In this document: one piece after another, positions 45,807 to 54,868 of the stretch
How positions within the stretch are numbered: position 1 is the stretch's first letter
Layout: the number at the start of each line of letters is the position of its first letter
Origin: Brachyspira pilosicoli
GTDB taxonomy: Bacteria; Spirochaetota; Brachyspiria; Brachyspirales; Brachyspiraceae
Assembly: GCF_036997485.1 (NCBI RefSeq)
Contig: NZ_JAWLPU010000001.1
Coordinates: forward strand, 992,001 to 1,056,000
Reading direction: 5' to 3'
Length of the DNA: 64,000 nucleotides
The notes under the pieces: generated by a model
The model's input: the letters and a program-made list of their open reading frames with translations, nothing else
Database searches by the model: none
What the model was told of the DNA's origin: nothing
Translations under genes and position numbers: made by a program

Positions 45807-47315
45807 ATGGATTGTTTTATAGGAATAGATTTAGGAACTTCATCTGTAAAAACTTTGATAATATCTCAAAATGCAGAAATACTTTCTATTTCTCAAAAAG
45901 ATTATAATTTTGACACCCCATATTTAAATTGGGCAGAACAAGATGTTGATGTGTGGTGGGATGCAGTAGTTATTACAATAAAAGATGCACTAAATCAATT
46001 AAAATCAAAGTATAATAATGTTGTAATTAAGGCTATAAGTTTTTCAGGTCAGATGCATGGTCTTGTAGCTTTAGATAAGAATGGGAATGCTATTAGAAAA
46101 TCAATAATATGGTGTGATAGCAGAACATCAAATGAAGTAAATTATATAAATGAAAAAATAGGCAAAGATAATATAATAAAAATTACTCATAGTCCATTAG
46201 CAACAGGTTTTCAAATAGTATCACTTTTGTGGATAAAAAATAATGAAAAACACAATTATGATAAAATATATAAAGTGATATTGCCTAAGGATTATATAAG
46301 ATATAAGCTTACTGGTATAATTGCTACAGATATAACAGATGCAGCTTCCACTTGTGCTTTTGATTCAAATGAAAATAAATGGTCTTATGAGATAATAAAA
46401 AAGCTTGATATGAGAAGTGATATATTTCCAGATGTATATTATCCTCATGAGGTAGCGGGAAAAGTTAGTAAAAAAGCATCGGAAGAAACTGGTTTAAATG
46501 AAGGCATTAATGTAATGTATGGTGGGGCAGACCAAGCGATGCAGGCCATAGGAAATGGAATTATAGAAACAAAAACTGCATCAATAACTATAGGCACAGG
46601 TGGTCAAATTTTTATGCCTATAGATAAAGCCGTGTATAACAACAATTCTCATACATTTAATTTTGTGATGCAAAATACTTGGTATTATTTAGGGGCGGCA
46701 TTATCATCTGGCTTAGCTTTGAAGTGGGCTAAAAATAATTTTTGTAGTAATGGAGAATCATTTTTAGATATAGATTTAAATGCCCAAAAAATAGCAGCAG
46801 GGTGTGAAGGTTTAATATTTCTTCCATATTTAGCTGGTGAAAGAACTCCTCATATGAATAGTGATGCCTCTGCTATGTTTTTGGGATTAACATTAAAGCA
46901 TACAAAATATCATATTTTAAAATCTATAATGGAAGGTGTTGTATATTCGTTAAAAGATTGTTTTTCAATATTAACAGACGATATGCATTTTAAGTGTGAT
47001 AAGCTAATAGCATCTGGTGGAGGCTCTCACAGTAAATTATGGCTTCAAATACAGGCTGATATATTAGACAAAGAAATATATGTTTCTAAAACTAAAGAAC
47101 AAGCTGCTTTAGGTGCTGCTATAACTGCTATTGTTGGAAGTGGGGTATATAGTGGATATAAAGAAGCTATAAAAGAATTAATAAAGCATGATGATAAACC
47201 AATAATACCTATAAAAGAAAATGTAAAAATATATTCAGAGTATTATCAAATATTTAAAGAGGCTTATAGGGTAAATAAGCATTTAATGTCATCGATTAGA
47301 AATATAGAACAGTAA
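45807..47315 (+). CDS. xylB: Xylulokinase (FGGY family)
   Basis: A 502-residue carbohydrate kinase: the N-terminal phosphate loop GIDLGTSSVKTLI, ISFSGQMHGLVALDKNG, IWCDSRTSNEV, PKDYIRYKLTG, GGADQAMQAIGNG, TIGTGGQIFMP and LIASGGGSHSKLWLQIQADI. This matches D-xylulokinase, which phosphorylates xylulose for the pentose phosphate pathway. No xylose isomerase or transporter is adjacent; a related pentulose is possible. Confidence 0.9.
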   Translation: MDCFIGIDLGTSSVKTLIISQNAEILSISQKDYNFDTPYLNWAEQDVDVWWDAVVITIKDALNQLKSKYNNVVIKAISFSGQMHGLVALDKNGNAIRKSIIWCDSRTSNEVNYINEKIGKDNIIKITHSPLATGFQIVSLLWIKNNEKHNYDKIYKVILPKDYIRYKLTGIIATDITDAASTCAFDSNENKWSYEIIKKLDMRSDIFPDVYYPHEVAGKVSKKASEETGLNEGINVMYGGADQAMQAIGNGIIETKTASITIGTGGQIFMPIDKAVYNNNSHTFNFVMQNTWYYLGAALSSGLALKWAKNNFCSNGESFLDIDLNAQKIAAGCEGLIFLPYLAGERTPHMNSDASAMFLGLTLKHTKYHILKSIMEGVVYSLKDCFSILTDDMHFKCDKLIASGGGSHSKLWLQIQADILDKEIYVSKTKEQAALGAAITAIVGSGVYSGYKEAIKELIKHDDKPIIPIKENVKIYSEYYQIFKEAYRVNKHLMSSIRNIEQ

Positions 47316-47390
47316 ATTATGATATTTATAATCTAACAATATTAAAAAATACAAACTAATTATAAAAGCTATAGTGTAATTTTTGTATAC

Positions 47391-47418
47391 TTGACAATAA
47401 AAAAAAATTGTGTATACT
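47391..47418 (+). promoter_or_regulatory. Promoter of the riboflavin operon
   Basis: TTGACA (47391-47396), 16-base spacer, TATACT (47413-47418), about 14 bases before the riboswitch aptamer. Confidence 0.8.
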
Positions 47419-47431
47419 AATTAATATATAA

Positions 47432-47562
47432 ATCTTCGGGGCTAGGTGAAATTCCATACCGGCGGTAAAGTCCGCGAGCCTTTTTGATGTCTCTTTTATT
47501 CAAAAATGGCAGATTTGGTGCGATTCCAAAACCGACAGTTAAAGTCTGGATGGTAGAAGATG
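47432..47562 (+). ncRNA. FMN riboswitch (RFN element)
   Basis: Conserved RFN blocks are readable in order: ATCTTCGGGGCTAGGTGAAA, CATACCGGCGGTAAAGTCCG, CGAGCC, GGCAGATTTGGTGCGATTCC, AAAACCGACAGTTAAAGTCT, GGATGG and the closing GAAGAT that pairs with ATCTTC. It senses FMN and controls the ribD operon, probably by transcription attenuation with the terminator just downstream. Confidence 0.97.
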
Positions 47563-47594
47563 TTTTTAATGTAAACTACATGTCAAAAAATTAT

Positions 47595-47628
47595 GCTCTA
47601 AGTGTGTAAACATTTAGAGTTTTTTTGT
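47595..47628 (+). terminator. Riboswitch-controlled attenuator
   Basis: CTCTAAGTGT pairs with ACATTTAGAG (one G-T wobble), followed by seven T residues, 33 bases after the FMN aptamer and 70 before ribD: the expression platform expected for FMN-induced termination. Confidence 0.88.
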
Positions 47629-47697
47629 TTATAGTTCATACTATCCTACCAAAATATACCAAAGATTAATATAAATATTTTTTTAGAGTATTAATAT

Positions 47698-48795
47698 ATG
47701 CATGAAAAATATATGAGAATGGCTATAGAGGAGGCAAAAAAAGGAGAGGGTTTTACTAGTCCTAATCCTTTAGTTGGTGCTGTTATAGTGAAAGAGAATA
47801 AAGTTATAGGAATTGGGTATCATAAAAAATATGGTGAGAATCATGCTGAGATTAATGCTTTTTTGGATGCAAAAGAAAGAGGAGAAGATGTCGAGGGTTC
47901 TTCAATATATGTAACTTTAGAGCCTTGTTCGCATTATGGAAAAACACCTCCTTGTGCTGATGCTATTATAAAAAACAAATTAAAAAAAGTTATTATAGGC
48001 TGTGTGGATTCTAATCCTAAGGTTGCGGGTGGCGGCATAAAAAAATTAAAAGATGCTGGAATTGAGGTTGTAGTGAATGTACTTGAAGAAGAGTGCAGAA
48101 AGTTAAATGAAGTTTTTTTCTATTATATAGCTAATAAAAGACCTTTTGTTGTGATGAAATATGCTATGACCATGGACGGAAAAATTGCTACAGTGAGCGG
48201 CAAATCAAAATGGATAACTAGTGAAAAGACAAGAGAACATTCTCATAGGTTTAGAAATAAATATTCTGCTATAATGGTTGGAATAAACACTGTAATAGAA
48301 GATAACCCTATGCTTAATTGCAGGCTTCCAAACACTAAAAACCCTATAAGAATAATTTTGGATAGTTCTCTAAAAATAGATTTGGGCTCTAATATTTGTA
48401 AAACAGCAAAAGATATAAAAACTTTTATAGTAACTGTGAGTGACGATGATAAAAAAATAAAAGAGCTTGAGAGTTTAGGGTTAGAGATAATAAAAACAGA
48501 AAGTGATAATGGAAGAGTGAACTTAAAAGATTTGATGAGAATACTCGGAGAAGAGAAAGATATAGACAGTGTGTATGTTGAGGGTGGTGCGAGTTTGCAT
48601 GCAAGTTTATTAAAAGAAAAGTTAGTAAATAAGGCTTTAATTTATATAGCACCAAAGATATTTGGCGGTTTTGAGGCAAAAAGCCCTATAGGAGGCGAAG
48701 GAATAGAAGAGCCTGATAACGCTATTAGGCTTGTTGGAAATAGTATAACAAAGATAGAGGACGACTTATTTTTGGAGTATTATTTAAAATATTAA
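47698..48795 (+). CDS. ribD: Bifunctional diaminohydroxyphosphoribosylaminopyrimidine deaminase / reductase RibD
   Basis: A 365-residue enzyme for the second and third steps of riboflavin synthesis. Deaminase domain (1-145): zinc ligands His49 in HAEINAF (with Glu51), Cys77 and Cys86 in PCSHYGKTPPC. Reductase domain (about 147-365): PFVVMKYAMTMDGKIATVSG and YVEGGASLHASLL. First gene after the FMN riboswitch; ribE and ribBA follow. Confidence 0.96.
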   Translation: MHEKYMRMAIEEAKKGEGFTSPNPLVGAVIVKENKVIGIGYHKKYGENHAEINAFLDAKERGEDVEGSSIYVTLEPCSHYGKTPPCADAIIKNKLKKVIIGCVDSNPKVAGGGIKKLKDAGIEVVVNVLEEECRKLNEVFFYYIANKRPFVVMKYAMTMDGKIATVSGKSKWITSEKTREHSHRFRNKYSAIMVGINTVIEDNPMLNCRLPNTKNPIRIILDSSLKIDLGSNICKTAKDIKTFIVTVSDDDKKIKELESLGLEIIKTESDNGRVNLKDLMRILGEEKDIDSVYVEGGASLHASLLKEKLVNKALIYIAPKIFGGFEAKSPIGGEGIEEPDNAIRLVGNSITKIEDDLFLEYYLKY

Positions 48796-48807
48796 ATAAT
48801 ACTTGAT

Positions 48808-48885
48808 TACTGGGGACTAGTCCCCAGACCCCTACTTCTTTTGGTGACCCAAAGAAGCAAAAGGACTGCATTTGTATTATTTTGC
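48808..48885 (+). repeat. Head-only fragment of the intergenic repeat
   Basis: CTGGGGACTAGTCCCCAG (48810-48827, perfect palindrome), then CTTCTTTTGG/CCCAAAGAAG arms with only TGA between, and AAAGGACTGCATTT. No A or B tail is present. It sits inside the riboflavin operon between ribD and ribE. Confidence 0.8.
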
Positions 48886-48940
48886 ATTCAATGTCATCAA
48901 AGAAATTATAATTTATAAATTTTTATAGGATTACTTAATA

Positions 48941-49579
48941 ATGTTTACTGGTATAGTTGAAGAGATAGGAACTGTTAAATCGGTACAAAGCAAAGTGATT
49001 ACAATAGAAGCAAACAAAATATTTGATGATTTGCATTTGGGTGATAGTGTTGCTGTTAATGGTACTTGTTTAACTGTGTCTAGTTTTGATAATAAAATAT
49101 TTAATGCAGATGTTACTCAAGAGACTTTAAACCGCACTAATTTGGGAAGTTTAAAAAATGGAAGCAAAGTTAATCTTGAAAGGGCTATGACTTTAAGCGG
49201 AAGATTTGGAGGGCATATAGTAAGCGGACATATTGACGGAGTGGGAAGCATTAAGTCTATGAAGAAAGATGACAATGCTATAATACTTACTATTGAAGTG
49301 CCTAAACATTTAATGAAGTACATTGTAGAAAAAGGTTCTGTTGCTGTTGATGGTATAAGTTTAACAGTGGCAAGTTTAACTGATAATACTTTTTCTATCT
49401 CCATTATTCCGCATACATTAAAAGAGACTGTATTATATTATAAAAAAGAAGGTGATAAAGTTAATATTGAAAATGATGTTATAGGCAAATATGTTGAAAG
49501 GCTTTTAACATTTAAAGAAGACAATGATAGCAAAAAATCTAATATCACAATGGAGTTTTTGCTAAAAAATGGTTTTTAA
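48941..49579 (+). CDS. ribE: Riboflavin synthase alpha subunit
   Basis: A 212-residue trimeric enzyme that dismutates two lumazines to riboflavin. Two internally repeated lumazine-binding barrels: MFTGIVEEIGTV with AVNGTCLTV and LGGHIVSGH-type motif GGHIVSGHIDGVG, then the second half starting near YIVEKGSVAVDGISLTVASL. Third functional unit of the pathway in this operon. Confidence 0.95.
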   Translation: MFTGIVEEIGTVKSVQSKVITIEANKIFDDLHLGDSVAVNGTCLTVSSFDNKIFNADVTQETLNRTNLGSLKNGSKVNLERAMTLSGRFGGHIVSGHIDGVGSIKSMKKDDNAIILTIEVPKHLMKYIVEKGSVAVDGISLTVASLTDNTFSISIIPHTLKETVLYYKKEGDKVNIENDVIGKYVERLLTFKEDNDSKKSNITMEFLLKNGF

Positions 49580-49634
49580 AAAATTTATTTAAGAAATATA
49601 TTTGATTTATATAATAACAAAAAGGAGAGTTAAA

Positions 49635-50834
49635 ATGAAAAATGTTTACAGCACTATTGATGAGGCTTTAGAAGATTTAAGAAACGGTAAGATTATAATT
49701 GTTTCTGATGATGAAGATAGAGAAAACGAAGGCGATTTAATCTGTGCGGCAGAGTTTGCTACTACAGAAAATATTAACTTTATGGCTACTTATGCTAAGG
49801 GATTAATATGCATGCCTATGAGCAAAGAGATTACAAACAAGTTAAACTTAAATCAAATGGTTACAAAAAATACTGATAATCATGAAACAGCTTTCACAGT
49901 ATCTATTGACCATATTGATACTACTACAGGAATATCTGCAGTTGAGAGGTCTATCACAGCTTTAAAAGTAGTTGATGAGAATTCTAAACCAGAAGATTTT
50001 AGACGCCCTGGTCACATGTTTCCTTTACTTGCAAAAGAAGGCGGAGTGTTGGTGAGAATGGGGCACACTGAAGCTACTGTTGATTTGATGAGATTAGCAG
50101 GTTTAAAAGAATGCGGTTTATGCTGCGAGATTATGAAAGATGACGGCGATATGATGAGAAAAAATGATTTAATAGAATTCTCTAAAAAACATAATCTTAA
50201 AATGATAACAGTATCTGCTTTAATAGACTATAGAAAGAAAAATGAAGATTTGATGGAGCTTTATGCTAAGGCTAAAATGCCTACAAAATACGGCGAGTTT
50301 GAAATATTAACTTTCGTAAACAAAATAACAAAACAGCATCATGTTGTGCTTACTATGGGAGATATCAGCGACGGTGAAGATGTTTTATGTAGGGTGCATT
50401 CAGAATGTTTAACAGGCGATGCATTAGGCTCAAGAAGATGCGATTGCGGAGAGCAGTATAATTATGCTATGCGTGCTATTGCTGAAGAAGGCAGAGGTAT
50501 AATGGTTTATATGCGTCAAGAGGGCAGAGGAATAGGACTTGTTAATAAATTAAAAGCTTATGAGCTTCAAGATAAAGGGCTTGATACAGTTGATGCTAAT
50601 AGGGCTTTGGGTTTTAGAGACGATATGCGTGAATATTATGAGGCTTATCAGATGCTAAAAAAATTAGGTATTAAGAGTGTGAGAATAATGACTAATAACC
50701 CAGAGAAAATAAAACATTTAGAAAATTACGGACTTGAAATAGAAGAGAGAATACCTATACAGATAGAAGCAACAGAGTACGATTTATTTTATTTGCAAAC
50801 TAAGAAAGAAAGGATGGGACACATTCTTGATTAA
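49635..50834 (+). CDS. ribBA: Bifunctional 3,4-dihydroxy-2-butanone-4-phosphate synthase / GTP cyclohydrolase II
   Basis: About 399 residues. DHBP synthase domain (1-200): [19 protein letters not shown] and [23 protein letters not shown] cyclohydrolase II domain (about 205-399): [20 protein letters not shown] with the zinc cysteines and [20 protein letters not shown]. It supplies both early precursors of riboflavin. The start at 49635 is decided by AAAGGAGAG just upstream; a TTG at 49602 would place that site inside the gene. Confidence 0.96.
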   Translation: MKNVYSTIDEALEDLRNGKIIIVSDDEDRENEGDLICAAEFATTENINFMATYAKGLICMPMSKEITNKLNLNQMVTKNTDNHETAFTVSIDHIDTTTGISAVERSITALKVVDENSKPEDFRRPGHMFPLLAKEGGVLVRMGHTEATVDLMRLAGLKECGLCCEIMKDDGDMMRKNDLIEFSKKHNLKMITVSALIDYRKKNEDLMELYAKAKMPTKYGEFEILTFVNKITKQHHVVLTMGDISDGEDVLCRVHSECLTGDALGSRRCDCGEQYNYAMRAIAEEGRGIMVYMRQEGRGIGLVNKLKAYELQDKGLDTVDANRALGFRDDMREYYEAYQMLKKLGIKSVRIMTNNPEKIKHLENYGLEIEERIPIQIEATEYDLFYLQTKKERMGHILD

Positions 50835-50983
50835 TTTTAGATAGAAAACTTGTGAGTAATTTGTATTTGCAAAAATGTCAGTAGCTCATTATTAAACAAG
50901 TTTTTTATATATTTTAGGAGGTTTATTAATTATTAGGAGGTTTATGAAACGAGATAAAAATTATAATTAGATTTTATAATTTT
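50835..50983 (+). other. Tandem ribosome-binding motif and 8-residue reading frame
   Basis: TTAGGAGGTTTATTAATTA is followed by TTAGGAGGTTTATG, so a strong Shine-Dalgarno motif occurs twice 18 bases apart. The second leads into a tiny frame, 50944-50970, encoding MKRDKNYN. It may be the 5' remnant of a gene cut off by the repeat fragment beginning at 50984, or a leader. Nothing else is seen in 50835-51127. Confidence 0.4.
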
Positions 50984-51050
50984 TAATATGCACTTTTTGC
51001 AACTTTGGCGAAGTCCACCTGCGGTGTGCGGAGGGAAAAAGTTGAAAGAA
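50984..51050 (+). repeat. B-tail fragment of the intergenic repeat
   Basis: GCACTTTTTGCAACTTT, GGCGAAGTCC, ACCTGCGGTGTGCGGAGG and GAAAAAGTTGA; arms CAACTTT/AAAGTTG are kept. Head and spacer are missing. Confidence 0.75.
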
Positions 51051-51127
51051 TATAAAATTTATTGATTCTTATAATTTTAATCAGTAGTAAGAATTGAATA
51101 ATTGTTATTTATAAGCAAGGAGTTATT

Positions 51128-51997
51128 ATGAAAAAAATTATTTTGTTTCTTTTAAGCATTAATTTTTTATGGGCATTTCCGCCTAGTGAAGCGTATTTTT
51201 CTGAACTTTTAAGCGATGATGGTAAAGTGACAAAAAATACACTTAAAGCCTATAATGTAGAAAGTTATGGTATGGTTTATTTTGATGGAGAGATTACATT
51301 AACAGGAGTTCTTGAAAGATCTGATAATTATGATATGGGAAATAATTATACTGCTTTAAGATTTTATCCTGATAATAATGTAGATCTTCCTTTTTTATAT
51401 GTTTCATCTGAAATGGATTTGAAAAATCAAGGTGCTTCTAAATATGGTGATTCTTGGGATTTTAGCGGCGTTGAATTTGACAGATTGGAATTCGGTGTTT
51501 TATTAAAAAATATTGAAGTAAAATTACCAGAACCTTTGAATAAAAGATTTTTAGGTGCTGCTGCTGTAAGAGCTGAAGTTACAATTAGAAATTATCGTTT
51601 TTATGGAGAAGGTGAAGCATCTAGAGAGGCTTACGGTGATATTGTAGGTTTTAAGGCTTTAGGTGATGTAGAAACAAAGTATTTTAGTAAAAATAATTAT
51701 AATTCAGGAAATGTTTCTTACAACGAACTTCAATATAATTCTAAAGACAATTATGTGAATATAAGAGATAAAGCAAATGGAAAAATAATAGGAAAGATTT
51801 TGAAAAGAGATATGATTTATAATGGTGGAGTTTTATTATCTATCAATGGAGAAGGTATTGATTATGTGAATTATGAAGATATCGAAACAAAGTGGCTTGA
51901 AGTATTTTATCTTCCTCCAGAGGCTGAAGACGGAAAAGATGCAATTCATGGCTTTGTGCATGGTTCACAGATAAAATTTGAAAACGGAGGCTATTAA
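51128..51997 (+). CDS. Exported protein with C-terminal SH3-like domain
   Basis: A 289-residue protein with a signal peptide (MKKIILFLLSINFLWA). The C-terminal 90 residues resemble a bacterial SH3 (SH3b) domain: DNYVNIRDKANGKIIGKILK, LEVFYLPPEA and HGFVHGSQIKF. The N-terminal two thirds are beta-rich and unrecognised. SH3b domains often bind peptidoglycan or peptides. It separates ribBA from ribH and probably has its own transcription; AAGGAG precedes the ATG. Confidence 0.72.
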   Translation: MKKIILFLLSINFLWAFPPSEAYFSELLSDDGKVTKNTLKAYNVESYGMVYFDGEITLTGVLERSDNYDMGNNYTALRFYPDNNVDLPFLYVSSEMDLKNQGASKYGDSWDFSGVEFDRLEFGVLLKNIEVKLPEPLNKRFLGAAAVRAEVTIRNYRFYGEGEASREAYGDIVGFKALGDVETKYFSKNNYNSGNVSYNELQYNSKDNYVNIRDKANGKIIGKILKRDMIYNGGVLLSINGEGIDYVNYEDIETKWLEVFYLPPEAEDGKDAIHGFVHGSQIKFENGGY

Positions 51998-52028
51998 AAG
52001 AGCATAGCAATAATAATAAAATTTTATA

Positions 52029-52122
52029 GCAAATTTAAATATATAAAGCTAGATAAATTGAACTGACGAAGGAAGTTAGAAGAGCCTAGATATCGGGAAA
52101 TTTTCTAGCAAGCAAATTTAAA
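52029..52122 (+). promoter_or_regulatory. Structured leader upstream of ribH
   Basis: GCTAGA (52048-52053) pairs with TCTAGC (52104-52109), extended by AAATT/AATTT; inside lie AACT...AAGTT and a second CTAGATA at 52086 that could pair with the same TCTAGC, giving two exclusive folds. The segment is flanked by direct repeats GCAAATTTAAA at 52029-52039 and 52112-52122. It is not an FMN riboswitch and matches no class I know. Confidence 0.4.
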
Positions 52123-52135
52123 AAAGGATATAAAC

Positions 52136-52606
52136 ATGAAAACTTTTGAAGGAAAACTCGTTAGCGAGAAAAAAATTAAAATTGGTATAGTATGTGCAAG
52201 ATTCAATGAATTTATTGTCTCTAAACTTTTGGGGGGAGCTTTGGACGCTTTATCCCGTCATGATATTAAAGACGATGATATTACAGTAGCTTGGGTGCCA
52301 GGTGCCTTTGAAATACCTCTAATAGCTTCTAAAATGGCTAAATCAAAAAAATATGATGCTGTTATATGTTTAGGTGCTGTTATAAGAGGTTCTACTACTC
52401 ATTATGATTATGTTTGTGCCGAAGTATCTAAAGGTATTGCTAATGTTTCGCTTAATTCTGATATACCTGTAATGTTTGGTGTGCTTACTACTGAAAACAT
52501 AGAGCAGGCTATTGAAAGAGCTGGCACTAAGGCAGGAAACAAGGGATTTGATTCTGCTATGGGTGCTATTGAGATGGTTAATTTAATAAGAGAAATAGAG
52601 AAATAA
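52136..52606 (+). CDS. ribH: 6,7-dimethyl-8-ribityllumazine synthase
   Basis: A 156-residue lumazine synthase that joins the ribBA and ribD products; it forms 60-mer shells or pentamers. Motifs: [54 protein letters not shown] and [19 protein letters not shown]. It completes riboflavin synthesis but is separated from ribD-ribE-ribBA by a repeat fragment and the SH3 gene. Confidence 0.96.
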   Translation: MKTFEGKLVSEKKIKIGIVCARFNEFIVSKLLGGALDALSRHDIKDDDITVAWVPGAFEIPLIASKMAKSKKYDAVICLGAVIRGSTTHYDYVCAEVSKGIANVSLNSDIPVMFGVLTTENIEQAIERAGTKAGNKGFDSAMGAIEMVNLIREIEK

Positions 52607-52671
52607 TAAAAATATATTGGCTTAGTATTATTTTGGTTATTATATGTTGGTACTAAGCCGATATTAATTTG

Positions 52672-53095
52672 CTTGTTGGTATTATAGTTTATACATATTC
52701 CAAACATACAACGCTATAGTACTTGCGTTTTCGCGAAGCGTGCCCGAAGGGCGAAAACTTTTTGACGAAGTCCGCACCGCGAGAGCGACAAAAAAGTTGA
52801 TAAAAAAATAATTATTTCAATATATACTAAAAATTTATTTTTTAAGTTTTTGTTTTGTGGTGGCGTTGCCCCCACGCCCCTACTTCTTTTGCCGAATAGG
52901 CACCTACTCGGTGGTGTCCCAAAGAAGCAAAAGGACTGCATTTTTATTATAAATTTATAATTTAATTATACATTAAAATGCATTCCCCCGCACGACTAAG
53001 AAGTTATAATTAAAGCATAGCATTACCGTGCGGCAAGGTGGTACAGCTCGTACGCGGGAAAAGAACAACAAAAAGTTGATAGAAAATTATTGTTA
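52672..53095 (+). repeat. B unit followed by A unit
   Basis: B part: spacer from 52685, GCGAAGC at 52733-52739 with GCCCGAAGGGC directly after, GACGAAGTC, CAAAAAAGTTG end. A part: GTGGTGGC-GTT-GCCCCCAC head at about 52858, CTTCTTTTGCC ... CCCAAAGAAG arms, spacer, A hairpin at 52988-53033. Between ribH and the convergent dehydrogenase gene. Confidence 0.87.
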
Positions 53096-53134
53096 AAAAA
53101 AGCTGACATATATCAAAAAATATATGCCAGCCAT
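53093..53134 (-). terminator. Terminator of the alcohol dehydrogenase gene
   Basis: On the minus strand GGCTGGCATATAT pairs with ATATATGTCAGC and runs into TTTTTTT. Confidence 0.8.
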
Positions 53135-53151
53135 AATTATTAAACTATTAT

Positions 53152-54213
53152 TTATTTTTCGATTCTTACTACAGGTTTAATTAAATCAGCAGGTTTATCT
53201 CTCATCATAAATAAAGCTTTTTCAAGATTATCCCAACCATCAAATACATGAGAAACAAGATGATGTACATTTAATTTTCCAGAAGAAACTAAAGAACCAA
53301 GTTTTTCCATTCTAAGTCTTCCGCCAGGCATAAGTCCGCCAAGTATAGCTTTATGACCCATACCAACACCCCATTCAACTCTAGGTATTTGTATATAATC
53401 GCCTTTACCTAAATAGTTAACGTTACCGATTTTACCGCCAGCTTTTAGTGAACGAACAGCCTCAGCAAAAGTTTCAACACCACCGCCAGCAATAATAACT
53501 TTATCAACGCCTTTTCCATTAGTCATTTTAAGAACTTGTTCATCTATAGGACCATTTTTATAGCTAATGAACTCTTCAGCACCATATTTCTTAGCAGCCT
53601 CAACACAATTAGGTCTAGTACCCACAGCAATAATCCTTGAAGCTCCTCTTAAAGCAGCACCAGCTACCCCCATAAGTCCAACAGGTCCAATACCTATAAC
53701 AAGTACACTATCCCCATATTGTACATCAGCAAGCTCAGCACCATGAAAACCAGTAGGCACCATGTCAGAAAGCATACAAGCATCTACAGGGTCAATATTT
53801 TTAGGTAAAAGAGCTAAGTTACCATCAGCATCATTAACATGGAATACTTCGCCAAATACACCGTCTTTAAAGTTAGAGAATTTCCAGCCAGCAAGCATAC
53901 CGCCTGAATGCATAGAATAACCAGCTTGAGCTTCTACACTATTCCAATCAGGAGTAATAGCAGGAATTAATACTTTATCGCCAGGTTTAAAGTCTTTTAC
54001 TAAGCTTCCAACTTCTACAACTTCACCGCAAGCTTCATGACCTAATATCATGTTATGTCTTTCGCCTATAGCTCCTTCCCATAATGTGTGAACATCAGAA
54101 GTACATATAGCTACAGCTAAAGGTTTTACAAGTGCGTCTGTAGGTCCGCAAGCAGGTCTTTCTTTTTCAATCCAGCCTGATTGACCTATTTTTAACATAG
54201 CGTAACCTTTCAT
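53152..54213 (-). CDS. NADP-dependent secondary alcohol dehydrogenase (zinc type)
   Basis: A 353-residue medium-chain dehydrogenase, collinear with the Thermoanaerobacter/Clostridium isopropanol dehydrogenases: MKGYAMLKIG start, Zn ligands Cys37 (AICTSDVH) and His59 (ILGHEACGEVVEVG), GGMLAGWKFSNFKDGVFGE, SDMVPTGFHGAELADV with the Asp ligand, Rossmann GIGPVGLMGVAG, and VGTRP, the site that favours NADP. The structural zinc lobe is absent, as in that subgroup. It interconverts ketones/aldehydes and alcohols in fermentation. Monocistronic. Confidence 0.93.
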   Translation of the reverse strand: MKGYAMLKIGQSGWIEKERPACGPTDALVKPLAVAICTSDVHTLWEGAIGERHNMILGHEACGEVVEVGSLVKDFKPGDKVLIPAITPDWNSVEAQAGYSMHSGGMLAGWKFSNFKDGVFGEVFHVNDADGNLALLPKNIDPVDACMLSDMVPTGFHGAELADVQYGDSVLVIGIGPVGLMGVAGAALRGASRIIAVGTRPNCVEAAKKYGAEEFISYKNGPIDEQVLKMTNGKGVDKVIIAGGGVETFAEAVRSLKAGGKIGNVNYLGKGDYIQIPRVEWGVGMGHKAILGGLMPGGRLRMEKLGSLVSSGKLNVHHLVSHVFDGWDNLEKALFMMRDKPADLIKPVVRIEK

Positions 54214-54251
54214 ATTTCTCTCCTTTTATATTTAAATTATACCTTATTAAT

Positions 54252-54279
54252 AGTATATAAATATAATAGCAAATGTCAA
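54252..54279 (-). promoter_or_regulatory. Predicted promoter of the alcohol dehydrogenase gene
   Basis: Minus-strand TTGACA (54279-54274), 16-base spacer, TATACT (54257-54252), about 40 bases before the ATG. Confidence 0.7.
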
Positions 54280-54319
54280 AGTTAGAATATGAAAACTTAA
54301 TGCTTTTACTAAATTTATA

Positions 54320-54706
54320 TCAATTAGCTTGAGAAGTTATATTATCAGTTCCCATTTTTGAGTATATACTATTCAATTTATCTTGTATTATAGCAGCTGA
54401 AACTATACCTAAACCGAAAAATGAAAGTACAAGAAGTAAAACGGAAGCATCTTCTGTATTATCCATGCCTACTTTTGAAGTCATATCTTTATATATTATT
54501 TTAGAATATTTATAGAACCAGTATAATTGATAGAATGGTATAAATAAGCATAATATTAATTCTAATGTTGGATTTATTTCTGCATTATCCATAAAGTTTT
54601 TTATAGAATCTGTGGTTTTATATAACCAATACAAATAATATATTCCGCATGTTACAACACTTAATATTACTAACATTGGAACTGATTTAATATTTTCGTT
54701 TTTCAT
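54320..54706 (-). CDS. DUF4234 family membrane protein
   Basis: A 128-residue protein with three to four helices. The family lead-in is VILSVVTCGIYYLYWLYKTT, followed by a second FYQLYWFYKYSKIIY block and a C-terminal LSFFGLGIVSAAIIQDKLN. Function unknown. AGGAG lies about nine bases before the ATG. Single gene. Confidence 0.82.
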   Translation of the reverse strand: MKNENIKSVPMLVILSVVTCGIYYLYWLYKTTDSIKNFMDNAEINPTLELILCLFIPFYQLYWFYKYSKIIYKDMTSKVGMDNTEDASVLLLVLSFFGLGIVSAAIIQDKLNSIYSKMGTDNITSQAN

Positions 54707-54868
54707 AAAACATCTCCTAATAAATTTATTTTGTATAGAATAATTTATTTTTAAAAAAAGTCAATTATAATACTATTTTTTTATATATTAGTGATAAAAT
54801 AAATAATATTGAAATTATAATTAAAAATTTATATAATTGCTTTATTATTATTTTTATAGGATATAAAT

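Noticed and set aside
52029-52122. Hammerhead ribozyme upstream of ribH (CTGACGA ... GAAA)
   Set aside because: The core-like strings CTGACGA and GAAA are present, but the bases between them cannot form stem II and no cleavage-site triplet is placed against stem III, so this is chance.
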